Shown here: one piece after another, positions 13,596 through 21,073 of the stretch
Numbering within the stretch: position 1 is the first letter of the stretch
How the letters are laid out: each line of letters starts with the position of its first letter
From: a virus
Virus record (IMG/VR): IMGVR_UViG_3300043172_000650
Span: 1-27,389 of that record
Strand: one strand, 5' to 3'
DNA length: 27,389 nt
The notes under the pieces: model-generated
Told to the model about the DNA's origin: nothing
Seen by the model: the letters and a program-made list of their open reading frames with translations, nothing else
Database searches by the model: none
Translations under genes and position numbers: made by a program

Positions 13596-14102
13596 ATGGT
13601 CTCGAAACGAACAGCAGGGAAAGCGGGAAAAGCCGCAATGTCAGCGCCGAACCGAGCAGCTCGGGCCGCGAAGGGTGCCGCGAAGGGCGCGCTGAAAGGC
13701 GCGAAAGCGGTAGGCAAGCTCGCCAAGAAGCCCGGCAAGGTCGCGAGCGCAGTGGGCAAGGCCCAGCTGAAGACCGCGAAGAAGGGCGCGAAGTTCATGT
13801 CCGGTGGCCTGCTCGGCAAGAAGGACACCCGCGTGAAACAGGATCCGGCGCGGAAGGCCGCACGCAAAGAGGGCGCGACGATCCGCAAAGCCGCTCGCGC
13901 AAAGGGCAAGGAGCTTCGGAAGGCCGGCGACAGCAAGGGCGCGCAGGCCGCTCGGAAGGCGGGACGCAAAGAGGCCAAGGCGATCATGAAGGCGACGCCG
14001 GGCCGCAACGTGGCGCGGAAGGCCGCGAAGGCAGCTGCCGAGAAGCCCGCTGGCAGGCCCAATCCGTCAGCGCGTGGCTCAGCGAGGAGGGGCAAGAAGT
14101 AA
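13596..14102 (+). CDS. Histone-H1-like Lys/Ala-rich protein
   Basis: 168 aa with AAAGGAG before ATG 13596. About half the residues are Lys, Arg or Ala, in repeated KAA, KGA and RKA units (ARAAKGAAKGALKGAKAVGK, later ARKAGRKEAKAIMKATPG), the composition of histone H1 tails and bacterial HU-tail/H1-like proteins. Almost no aromatic or acidic residues. It sits between portal and scaffold, an unusual place that suggests it is packaged or binds DNA near the portal. Codon choice resembles neighbours, so it is not an obvious import. Low-complexity sequence limits any family call. Confidence 0.75.
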   Translation: MVSKRTAGKAGKAAMSAPNRAARAAKGAAKGALKGAKAVGKLAKKPGKVASAVGKAQLKTAKKGAKFMSGGLLGKKDTRVKQDPARKAARKEGATIRKAARAKGKELRKAGDSKGAQAARKAGRKEAKAIMKATPGRNVARKAAKAAAEKPAGRPNPSARGSARRGKK

Positions 14103-14455
14103 TGCCGAGCGAAAAAGACATCCGCCGCGGTGAGCATGCCCAGGCCCTGATCGAAGACGAGGTCTTCCGAGATGCGCTGGAGATGACTCGCGACTGGGCG
14201 CTGGATCGTTTCTATCAGGCCAGCAATGCGGATGAGGCGTGGAAGGCGAAGCTCCGGTTCGAGATTGTCGACGAGTTTGCTGCGGTGATGCGTGCAACAA
14301 TGCAGCTAGGGAAGGCCGCGGTCTCGGAATTGATTCGAGATCGCGACAAGATGAGCGAGCGAAGGAGACGCAAGGAAGCGTTCCCTGAGTACATAGCGAA
14401 GGCAGCCTCGGCACGCGCCGAGCACGCTGCCTCGAAGGAGAGTGCAAGTGGTTAA
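14102..14455 (+). CDS. Conserved small helical phage protein
   Basis: 117 aa beginning MPSEKDIRRGEHAQALIEDE, overlapping the H1-like gene's stop. The pattern IxRGExAQxLIEDEVFxxAL followed by a helix and a second helix ending in MQLGK recurs in phage proteins placed beside portal or scaffold genes. Its function is unknown to me; a small terminase or head-assembly partner are possibilities. The tail is basic and Ala rich. AAGGAG at its 3' end serves as ribosome site for the scaffold. Confidence 0.65.
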   Translation: MPSEKDIRRGEHAQALIEDEVFRDALEMTRDWALDRFYQASNADEAWKAKLRFEIVDEFAAVMRATMQLGKAAVSELIRDRDKMSERRRRKEAFPEYIAKAASARAEHAASKESASG

Positions 14456-15632
14456 GCAAGAATTCCATACGCAGCACCACCCGATTGAAGGCCTTGACGA
14501 TGCAGCGAAGGAATTCTTCGCACGCGAACAGAAGCGAAATGCAGTGAAAGCCGGCGAGCTGCCGCCCGAAGAGTTCCAGTCGAACCTGAACTCGAGTGGC
14601 GTGCCGAAAGATTCGCCGGAGATCGATGCAGACGGTCTGAAGAAGGCCGAGCATTCTGAGCAGGAAACAGTGGGGGACGGCTTGGTCGATGAGACCGAGA
14701 CGGCCGGCTTGGCTCCCGAGCCCGATAACGAAACCAATCTTGAGGAGGAGAGGCTAGAGGAGGGCGAATCAGATTCTATGGAGGTCGAGGAAACCGGCGG
14801 GGATCTTGAGATTCCCGACGAGGCCCTCGTTACTCTTCCTGACGGGAGTCAAGCCACGTTTCACGAGTTGCAGCGCGGCTTCTTGCGCGAGCAGGACTAC
14901 ACGCGCAAAAACCAGGAGCTTGCCGAGCAGCGCAAGGGAATCCAAGAAGAGATCAGTCAAGCCAACGCCCAGATCGAGCAGCGCTCGCAAGCGCTCGACC
15001 AGCTGATTGGCAGCTTGCAGTCCGAGATGAACGAACAGCAGGTGAGTCCGATGCAGCTAGAGAAGCTGCGTGCCGAGAACCCTGCCGAGTACGCTGCGAT
15101 GTACGCAGACATGCAGCGCAAGGGAGCGAAGATTCAGCAGGCACAAGCGGCGAGGCACCAGCTGCAGACGGAGGCTGCACAGCGGATCGAAGCCCAGCGG
15201 CAGGCGCGGATCCCCGCGGAGCGGCAGCATCTGGAGCAGCGCTCGCCTGAGTTCAAGAAAGACTTTGATTCCGAGTATGCAAAGCTCGGAAGATACATTT
15301 TGGCTCCGGACGGGGGTGGTCTCCGTGCGGATGAATGGGACTTGGTTGACGACCATCGCTATGTCCTTCTCGCCCACAAGGCGATGAAGTACGACGAAGC
15401 GACACGGAAGAAAGCGCCGAGTGTCCGACAAAAGGTGGCGGGTCTTCCCCGCGTAGTGCGTCCCGGTGTCCAACGCGACCCTGGGGACACGCACCGCGAA
15501 GAAGAGAACGCCGTAATGCAGAGGCTCAAAGAAAACCCCGAGAGCAAAGACGCTCAGGAAGCTGCGTGGCTGATGCGCGAGCAGAAGCGCTCGCGACAGC
15601 GGCGCGGCGGTGGGGCGGGCCGACGCACATGA
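14448..15632 (+). CDS. Scaffold / head assembly protein
   Basis: 394 aa. I chose GTG 14448, seven bases after AAGGAG (14435-14440); the in-frame GTG 14442 is too close. The N-terminal third is acidic and probably disordered (EETGGDLEIPDEALVTLPDG at its end). Then comes the scaffold hallmark FHELQRGFLREQDYTRKNQE, a long coiled coil rich in Gln/Glu/Ala (residues about 155-260), and a basic C-terminus. Located directly upstream of the major capsid gene, as scaffolds are. It would direct capsid assembly and then leave the prohead. Confidence 0.88.
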   Translation: MVKQEFHTQHHPIEGLDDAAKEFFAREQKRNAVKAGELPPEEFQSNLNSSGVPKDSPEIDADGLKKAEHSEQETVGDGLVDETETAGLAPEPDNETNLEEERLEEGESDSMEVEETGGDLEIPDEALVTLPDGSQATFHELQRGFLREQDYTRKNQELAEQRKGIQEEISQANAQIEQRSQALDQLIGSLQSEMNEQQVSPMQLEKLRAENPAEYAAMYADMQRKGAKIQQAQAARHQLQTEAAQRIEAQRQARIPAERQHLEQRSPEFKKDFDSEYAKLGRYILAPDGGGLRADEWDLVDDHRYVLLAHKAMKYDEATRKKAPSVRQKVAGLPRVVRPGVQRDPGDTHREEENAVMQRLKENPESKDAQEAAWLMREQKRSRQRRGGGAGRRT

Positions 15633-15644
15633 GGACATTGAACG

Positions 15645-16646
15645 ATGACGCAAACACCGACAGGGATCTACGATTCCTACGAGGCCGCAGGGCTGCGGGA
15701 GGATATCAGTGATCTGATCTTCAACATCAGCCCGACAGAGACCCCGTTTCTGAGTGCCATCGGCACAACGACAGCGGGGCAGCGGTACCACCAGTGGCAG
15801 AAGGACGTTCTGGCAACTCCCGCCGCGGATAATGCGAAGTGGGAAGGCGAGGACGCCACCTTCGCCGAAGCCACGCCGACAGAAGTCGTCGGGAACTACA
15901 CGCAGATCTCGACCAAGGTCATCAACGTGACCGGGACGCTCGAAGTCACGGAGAAGTATGGCCGCGACTCGGAGATTGCGTATCTCGCAGCGAAGGCCGC
16001 TCGCGAGCTGAAGACGGATGTCGATACGTCGATGCTGTCGAACAACCCCAGTGCCGGTGCGACGAACGCAGCGGCGCGTCTCTCGGGGGGTATGGCGGCG
16101 TGGCTGGAGACCAATACGGTCTTCAACACGGCTGGCACACCCGGCGAAGATGGCGGCTTCGCTGCCGGCATCGTTGCGGCGCGAACGAACAACGCAGCTC
16201 TTCTGGCGTTGACCCAAGCCATGATCGATACGGTCATGCAGTCCGCGTGGGCGAATGGCGGGAAGCCGAGCATGCTGCTCTGCGGGCCGGTCCAGAAGAC
16301 GGCCATCTCGACGTTTGACGGCGTGGGCGGTGCCGGAACTTCCGGCGTGACGCGTTCGGATCGCGCAGGTCGCACGATCTACGCGACAGCCGATCTCTAC
16401 GTCAGCAACTTCGGCGAGCTGCGAGTCGTGCCGACCCGTCACATTCGTGTGACGTCAGCCACGGATCGGGAGCTGTTCCTGATCGACCCCGAGTACGCGA
16501 AAGCAGCGTACTTGCGGCCCTGGCAGCAATTTGACCTCGCCAAGACGGGCGACTCGATCAAGCGCGAGATGCTTGTCGAGTGGACCCTTGAGGTCTGCAA
16601 CGAAGCGGCACATGGTGGAGTCTTCGACCTCACCGTGCAGGCGTAA
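15645..16646 (+). CDS. Major capsid protein, SU10-like (DUF5309, HK97 fold)
   Basis: 333 aa from ATG 15645. The N-terminus (YDSYEAAGLREDISDLIFNI then SPTETPFLSAIGT) and the strands VVGNYTQISTKVINVTGTLE and KYGRDSEIAYLAAKAARELK are characteristic of the DUF5309/SU10 major head protein family. The C-terminal half has the LLCGPVQKTAISTF region, then YVSNFGELRVVPTRHIR and a KREMLVEWTLEVCNEAAHGG end typical of this group. No N-terminal cleaved delta domain is seen, consistent with a separate scaffold. It forms the icosahedral shell. A 13-bp hairpin follows immediately. Confidence 0.92.
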   Translation: MTQTPTGIYDSYEAAGLREDISDLIFNISPTETPFLSAIGTTTAGQRYHQWQKDVLATPAADNAKWEGEDATFAEATPTEVVGNYTQISTKVINVTGTLEVTEKYGRDSEIAYLAAKAARELKTDVDTSMLSNNPSAGATNAAARLSGGMAAWLETNTVFNTAGTPGEDGGFAAGIVAARTNNAALLALTQAMIDTVMQSAWANGGKPSMLLCGPVQKTAISTFDGVGGAGTSGVTRSDRAGRTIYATADLYVSNFGELRVVPTRHIRVTSATDRELFLIDPEYAKAAYLRPWQQFDLAKTGDSIKREMLVEWTLEVCNEAAHGGVFDLTVQA

Positions 16647-16658
16647 GTAAGTGAACAA

Positions 16659-16700
16659 GGGCGGCGGTCAGGGACCGTTGCTGCGGACTGACCGCCGCCC
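16659..16700 (+). terminator. 13-bp GC-rich hairpin after the capsid gene
   Basis: GGGCGGCGGTCAG (16659-16671) pairs perfectly with CTGACCGCCGCCC (16688-16700) around a 16-base loop. It lies in the 67-base gap after the capsid gene. No U-run follows, so it may act as a partial terminator or as an RNA-end stabiliser that lets capsid transcript exceed downstream transcript. The next gene's ribosome site (GGAG at 16704-16707) abuts the stem, so the fold could also modulate its translation. Confidence 0.6.
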
Positions 16701-16713
16701 GCTGGAGTGACAA

Positions 16714-17064
16714 ATGGCTCAGACACCTTGGGAAGATGTCAGCGCAGAGGGATCGCCGATTCGAAGGCGTATGCGTTTGAATACCACTGGCAAGCACGCT
16801 GTGGAATTCCACGCCGAGCAAGACTGCTCGGAGATCTTGCAGGCCAATGTTGATCTCCAAAACGAAGATAACTTCTCGGGCTCGCTTTGGAACGGTCGAG
16901 GCTGGGTCAAGGTGGCGTCTATCCCGATGATCGTTTTGGAGAAGTGGGCGCAAGAAGACGACATCGACTTCATGCGCTGGAACGAAGAGGACAAGGCCAA
17001 GGTCATGCGACGCCTCAACGACAAGGACTACTCGAAGCTGAGAACAGCACCGGGGAAAATCTAA
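16714..17064 (+). CDS. Conserved phage protein downstream of capsid
   Basis: 116 aa. It contains the pattern QNEDNFSGSLWNGRGWVKVA followed by SIPMIVLEKWAQEDDIDFMR and an ending of RRLNDKDYSKLRTAPGKI. The SIPxxxxExW and LND..SK.RTAPG motifs recur in phage proteins encoded just after the capsid gene. Function not established; head-tail joining or capsid decoration are possible. Its stop overlaps the ATG of the adaptor. Confidence 0.75.
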   Translation: MAQTPWEDVSAEGSPIRRRMRLNTTGKHAVEFHAEQDCSEILQANVDLQNEDNFSGSLWNGRGWVKVASIPMIVLEKWAQEDDIDFMRWNEEDKAKVMRRLNDKDYSKLRTAPGKI

Positions 17065-17723
17065 TGCCGTTTTCGAACTTCACAGAGCTGCAGGATTCCA
17101 TTCGAGCCTATCTGGTTCAATCCGATATCGAGGACAAGGTGCAGGACTTCATTAAGCTCACGGAGTCTCGCTTCAATCGCGAGGTGAGATGCCGCGAGAT
17201 GGTCAACATCGATACGGGTAGCCTTTACGGAGCTCAAGCTTTCGATCTGCCGAGCGGTTTCATCGAGGCGGTCGAAGGGTGGCGCGTCACGCTTCCATTC
17301 CCCGGCGGGGTGACACAGTACGTGCCGCCTGCAAGATTCTTCACGCTAGGGTCGAGCAACGTCTCGGGCGTTCCTCGGATACACACAATGGTTGGCAATC
17401 AGGTTTATTTCGCTCCTGATCCGACCGATGCCGAGGAGGATCAATTCCCGTATGTGCTCGACTACTACGCGAGAATCCAGCCACTCACCACCACCAATAG
17501 CAGCAACTGGATGCTTGAGAAGTATCCCGACCTCTACCTCTACGGCTCGCTGCTTGAGGCCGAGCCATTCATTGTGAACGATGCACGCATGGCTACATGG
17601 GAGAAGCTCTACGAGCGAGGGCGCAACAGCCTCACCGCTGCGGATGCGCGCTCGCGGTACAGGCCGGGCGGCGTGATGCGCCCTGAGAGCAGGATGAACG
17701 ACGGAAAGGCGTGGCGATACTGA
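17064..17723 (+). CDS. Head-tail adaptor protein (SU10/P22-type)
   Basis: 219 aa from ATG 17064; the open frame before it belongs to another reading frame of the upstream gene. Helices at the N-terminus (FTELQDSIRAYLVQSDIEDK, QDFIKLTESRFNREVRCREM) and a strand-rich middle (AFDLPSGFIEAVEGWR, VYFAPDPTDAEE, FPYVLDYYARIQPL) followed by WMLEKYPDLYLYGSLLEAEP are the usual features of phage adaptor proteins that dock under the portal. The C-terminus is basic. Position after the capsid and before the hub fits. Confidence 0.8.
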   Translation: MPFSNFTELQDSIRAYLVQSDIEDKVQDFIKLTESRFNREVRCREMVNIDTGSLYGAQAFDLPSGFIEAVEGWRVTLPFPGGVTQYVPPARFFTLGSSNVSGVPRIHTMVGNQVYFAPDPTDAEEDQFPYVLDYYARIQPLTTTNSSNWMLEKYPDLYLYGSLLEAEPFIVNDARMATWEKLYERGRNSLTAADARSRYRPGGVMRPESRMNDGKAWRY

Positions 17724-19270
17724 TGGTGATGATTGAACTACCCGAGTGGCTACCGGACAGGGCCGACGTCTCGACGCCGGGTGTCCCGATTGCTCGAAAC
17801 CTCCTCCCGACAGCGGACGGGTATAAGAGCATCCGCGACTTGAGCGCAGTAGATGTCACCCCGCTGCCTGGTTTCTGCAACGGTGCGTTTCGAGGCGCCA
17901 CGCAAGATGGCTCTCCGTTTCTCATGGCTGGAACGATTAGCTATCTCTACGACATCGTGGACAACGACTGGCGCGATATATCGAGGACTGCGGGCTACAC
18001 AATGGGGCTCGAAGACCATTGGGAGTTCAATGTTTACGGGGATCGCAAGTTCGCGACCAACTACATCGAGCAAGTCCAAACGATGCAAACTCCCGACACT
18101 GAGATGGAAGACCTCAACGATGCGGCTGGAGCGGGTGACGGCAACGCATCGCGTGCAGCCGTAATTGCCATAGTAGGCGAGTTCGTAGTCCTGGGCGACA
18201 TCGTGGGCCAGAACGACAACGCCGCCGCCATCGGGTCGCAGGAAGCGGGACTTCATTGGTGCGCCATCGGGAACCCGCTGCTGTGGCCGCAAGTTGGCAC
18301 ACAAGAAGCGGTCGATACGCAATCGGACTTCCAGATACTGCAGGGCGATGGAGGCCCGATCACCGACATCATCCCCGCTGCCGAGTGGACAGCCATCTTC
18401 CGCAGCCGCCAGCTATACCGCATGGACTACATCGGAGCGCCTGCAGTCTTCGCGTTTCGCAAGGCTGATGACCAGCGCGGAGCCACGGTACCCGGAACCG
18501 CTGTGGCGGTTGGCGGGTTGGTCTACTTCCTCGCCGAAGAAGGCTTCATGGTATTTAACGGTGCGCAAACCGCACCGATCGGCCACGAGAAGGTAGATTC
18601 AACCATCATGGACAGGATTGATTGGGTTCGTGCTGCGGCACGCTGCTCGGTGGTTCACGATCCCGACACACGCTCTATCGTGTGGGCTCTGCCTGTGGAA
18701 GGTGGCGAAAGCCTTATTCTCGGGTACCAGTACGAGCTTCAGAAGTTCTGGAATATCGAGAAGAGCGTTGACCGAATCATCACCTACCTCCCTGCCAACG
18801 ACAGCCTCGATGAAGATCCCTACGCCGACTGGGACATGGACGACACGGCCGAACTCGGCAACACCAATATGGACACAATCGGTGCGGGTGCCGCGAACCG
18901 AGAGATCCTCGCCGCCTTCGTTGCGGGCTCTCACCAGCTCTCAGCATTTGGATCCGATAATTTCATCTCTGGCGTGATAGAGGCGGGAGACTTCGAGATT
19001 GCAGACGGGAAGCGCGGAATCTTGCAGTGGGTCAGACCGGTATTCAAGGGGGATGGGGATATATTTCTCAGGTTGAATGCTTCGTTTGATCCAAAAACAG
19101 ACACCAGAATCTACGGTTATCGGAATCCGAAGGCAGCCTCGATCAACAGTGCCGGCGTCATCCCTTACCGCGTGGGCGGGCGCTACATGCGTGCGCAGTT
19201 CACAACGTCTGGCAAGATCAACCAGTTTCAGGGGTTCGATTTCAAGGCGTTTCCCGCAGGAGATAGGTAG
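17723..19270 (+). CDS. Tail hub / packaged-DNA stabilisation protein (P22 gp10-like)
   Basis: 515 aa from ATG 17723, which overlaps the adaptor stop; GTG 17711 upstream would add four residues but leaves no room for a ribosome site. The protein is strand rich with repeated hydrophobic turns (EFVVLGDIVGQNDNAA, AVAVGGLVYFLAEEGFMVFN, RTIWAL-like repeats) typical of the beta-propeller-like tail hub proteins of podoviruses such as P22 gp10. It starts ELPEWLPDRADVSTPGVPIA, and ends MRAQFTTSGKINQFQGFDFK, as this family does. It would close the portal channel and anchor fibres. Functional call is by pattern and gene order. Confidence 0.75.
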   Translation: MVMIELPEWLPDRADVSTPGVPIARNLLPTADGYKSIRDLSAVDVTPLPGFCNGAFRGATQDGSPFLMAGTISYLYDIVDNDWRDISRTAGYTMGLEDHWEFNVYGDRKFATNYIEQVQTMQTPDTEMEDLNDAAGAGDGNASRAAVIAIVGEFVVLGDIVGQNDNAAAIGSQEAGLHWCAIGNPLLWPQVGTQEAVDTQSDFQILQGDGGPITDIIPAAEWTAIFRSRQLYRMDYIGAPAVFAFRKADDQRGATVPGTAVAVGGLVYFLAEEGFMVFNGAQTAPIGHEKVDSTIMDRIDWVRAAARCSVVHDPDTRSIVWALPVEGGESLILGYQYELQKFWNIEKSVDRIITYLPANDSLDEDPYADWDMDDTAELGNTNMDTIGAGAANREILAAFVAGSHQLSAFGSDNFISGVIEAGDFEIADGKRGILQWVRPVFKGDGDIFLRLNASFDPKTDTRIYGYRNPKAASINSAGVIPYRVGGRYMRAQFTTSGKINQFQGFDFKAFPAGDR

Positions 19271-19830
19271 TGGCGACTGAGAAAATTGGCGCAATCAAGC
19301 CGCCTGGTTTCAACGAGAATGATGCAGAGCATCGACGACAGATAGTTGACTACGCGGGCGCTATAGGCGATTTCATAAACCTTGGCCGCTCGTTCGCAGA
19401 TATATATGCCTCTGACGTAGAGGCAGAGCACACGATCGCTGATACAGGCCAAGAGAACCGTGTCCAGATCGTCTCCTTCAACGCGAACGGAGAGTCTCGT
19501 GAAGCCGCCCCGGATTACACGAACGACCACATCACCGTCACGAGGGCCGGGATATATCTCGTGAACGTCTCCATGACGCTTGAGAGCGTAGCCGGGGCAG
19601 CTGCGGAGTTCGGCTATGCGGTCTACAAGAATGACGGCGCGACGGAGGTCATGGGCCTTCACGGGCACCGGGACCTCGCGGCAGGAGGAGGGCAGCACGG
19701 TTCGGTGGCCTTGAGCGGAATCGCAGACCTAGCCGTAGACGACACGGTCGAGGTCTGGATCTGGAACGAGACCAACACGCAGAACATCAAGATCGGCGAC
19801 ATCAATCTTTCGATCGTAGAGGTGGGATAG
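19270..19830 (+). CDS. C1q/TNF-like jelly-roll tail protein
   Basis: 186 aa, GTG start after AGGAGAT (19258-19264) and sharing a base with the previous stop. After a 50-residue helical N-terminus (RRQIVDYAGAIGDFINLGRS), the sequence has a C1q-like strand pattern: HITVTRAGIYLVNVSMTLES, FGYAVYKNDGATEVM, VALSGIADLAVDDTVEVWIW and a final INLSIVEVG. The aGIYLV and DxVEVW motifs are typical of C1q-like trimerising domains in phage tail or decoration proteins. Likely a tail-attached trimer. Confidence 0.7.
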   Translation: MATEKIGAIKPPGFNENDAEHRRQIVDYAGAIGDFINLGRSFADIYASDVEAEHTIADTGQENRVQIVSFNANGESREAAPDYTNDHITVTRAGIYLVNVSMTLESVAGAAAEFGYAVYKNDGATEVMGLHGHRDLAAGGGQHGSVALSGIADLAVDDTVEVWIWNETNTQNIKIGDINLSIVEVG

Positions 19831-19835
19831 AACGG

Positions 19836-20318
19836 ATGAGCAAGGGCGCAACGGTCAGGAAGCTTCACCCGCTGCAGGAGCGCGATGTGCGCTTCTTCGA
19901 GCTGACGGCTGACGAAGCCATGGAGCACTGGGGAAAGCTCGCGCCTTACTTGGAGATGAGCTTCAAGTACTCGGCGGGCCGGATGAACATTCAGGCCGTG
20001 AAAGACAACGTCGAGCAGGGCATGTCGATCGTGATGGTTGCCTACGATTACGCGAATAAGGAAGTCTTCGCAGTGCTTGCTGCGGAAGGCATCTGCTATC
20101 CCGAGCGCAAGGTATTCAGCGTGGGGCTGTGCGGCGGGAAGGATATCGATGTGTGGGCTCCCACGGTATGGGCAGGGTTGGTGCGCATTGCTATTGAACA
20201 TGGTTGCAACCAGATCGAGGTGGTGGGCCGGCGTGGATGGAAGAAATTCATTCCGGGGGTTGAGGAGATCGCGACATGGTACGCGATGGATCTCGATATC
20301 CCTGAGGAGGGTGCGTAA
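19836..20318 (+). CDS. GNAT-like protein in the tail cluster
   Basis: 160 aa, with GAGGTGGGA upstream of ATG 19836. The body reads like a GNAT-family fold: helix LTADEAMEHWGKLAPYLEMS, strands MSIVMVAYDYANKEVFAVLA and KVFSVGLCGGKDIDVWAPTV, a helix WAGLVRIAIEHGCNQIEVVG and RRGWKKFIPGVEE. The GRRGWxKxxPG motif recurs in podovirus proteins at this genome position that are annotated as acyltransferase-like. Whether it is an active enzyme is unknown; an intact acyl-CoA-binding loop is not clear. Its stop overlaps the next gene's start. Confidence 0.65.
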   Translation: MSKGATVRKLHPLQERDVRFFELTADEAMEHWGKLAPYLEMSFKYSAGRMNIQAVKDNVEQGMSIVMVAYDYANKEVFAVLAAEGICYPERKVFSVGLCGGKDIDVWAPTVWAGLVRIAIEHGCNQIEVVGRRGWKKFIPGVEEIATWYAMDLDIPEEGA

Positions 20319-21073
20319 TGGGAGCAGCATTCGGCGGAAGACAAGAATCTCAGACTCGCACGAAGATCAATAAAGATCTCCGTAGGGCGGGCGAGTTCAC
20401 GCTCGACGAGGCGCGCAACCTCTACGACAACCAACAGCCGCTGCCGTCTACCTACACGCCGATGTCCGGGCAGCGCCAGGGCGCGTTGGATTCGATCATG
20501 GGTACGGCGGAAGAGGGCGCGGTGAATCGAACTGGCCAACGCGGCTGGAACGATGTGATGAGCGGGAAATATCTCGACCCGTCGAGCAATCCCTGGCTCG
20601 AAGATGTAGTGAACCGCTCGGTCTCAGCCTCGCAGGGTTCGCAGGTATCGCAGTACGCGGGTGCGGGCAGGTTCGGTGGCGGCGCGATGGCCAATGCGGT
20701 GCAGGACGCGGGCCAGTCGACGGCATCGAGAATCTACGGACAGAACTACATGAACGAGCGAAACAACATGATGACTGCGCTGGGTATGACTGGCAATTTC
20801 CAGGAGCTGCAATACGCGGATGCGCGCATCCAGGGACAGGTTGGTCTCCAGTACGAGCAGGAAGATGCGGAGCGGAAGCAGGAAGAGATGCGGCAGTACA
20901 TGAATCCCTATATGCAACTGCAGCAGCTGCAGGGCTTCATGACCAGCAACCCGCTGATGGGTGAGTCGATCACGGACAGTGTGCAGAAGCAGCCCTTCCA
21001 GTGGGGTCAGGCACTCATGGGCGGCATTGGCGGACTGCTCAACCCGATGAAGGGCATGATGGGAGGTGAGTAA
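20318..21073 (+). CDS. Internal virion / DNA-injection protein candidate
   Basis: 251 aa, GAGGAGG at 20304-20310 before ATG 20318. Helical and Gln/Met rich, with SNPWLEDVVNRSVSASQGSQ, AGAGRFGGGAMANAVQDAGQ, YGQNYMNERNNMMTALGMTG and a C-terminal MGGIGGLLNPMKGMMGG. The motif of NPxLxxxV...GRxGGGA...YxxNYxxERxxxxxALG is typical of podovirus proteins in the ejection cluster upstream of transglycosylase-like genes. It probably travels in the head or tail. No enzymatic signature. Confidence 0.7.
   Translation: MGAAFGGRQESQTRTKINKDLRRAGEFTLDEARNLYDNQQPLPSTYTPMSGQRQGALDSIMGTAEEGAVNRTGQRGWNDVMSGKYLDPSSNPWLEDVVNRSVSASQGSQVSQYAGAGRFGGGAMANAVQDAGQSTASRIYGQNYMNERNNMMTALGMTGNFQELQYADARIQGQVGLQYEQEDAERKQEEMRQYMNPYMQLQQLQGFMTSNPLMGESITDSVQKQPFQWGQALMGGIGGLLNPMKGMMGGE

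Noticed and set aside
15057-16442. 461-aa open frame on the - strand across scaffold and capsid genes
   Set aside because: It is the shadow of two well-supported + strand genes in GC-rich DNA, is Arg/Leu/Cys rich without any domain, and bridges unrelated genes.
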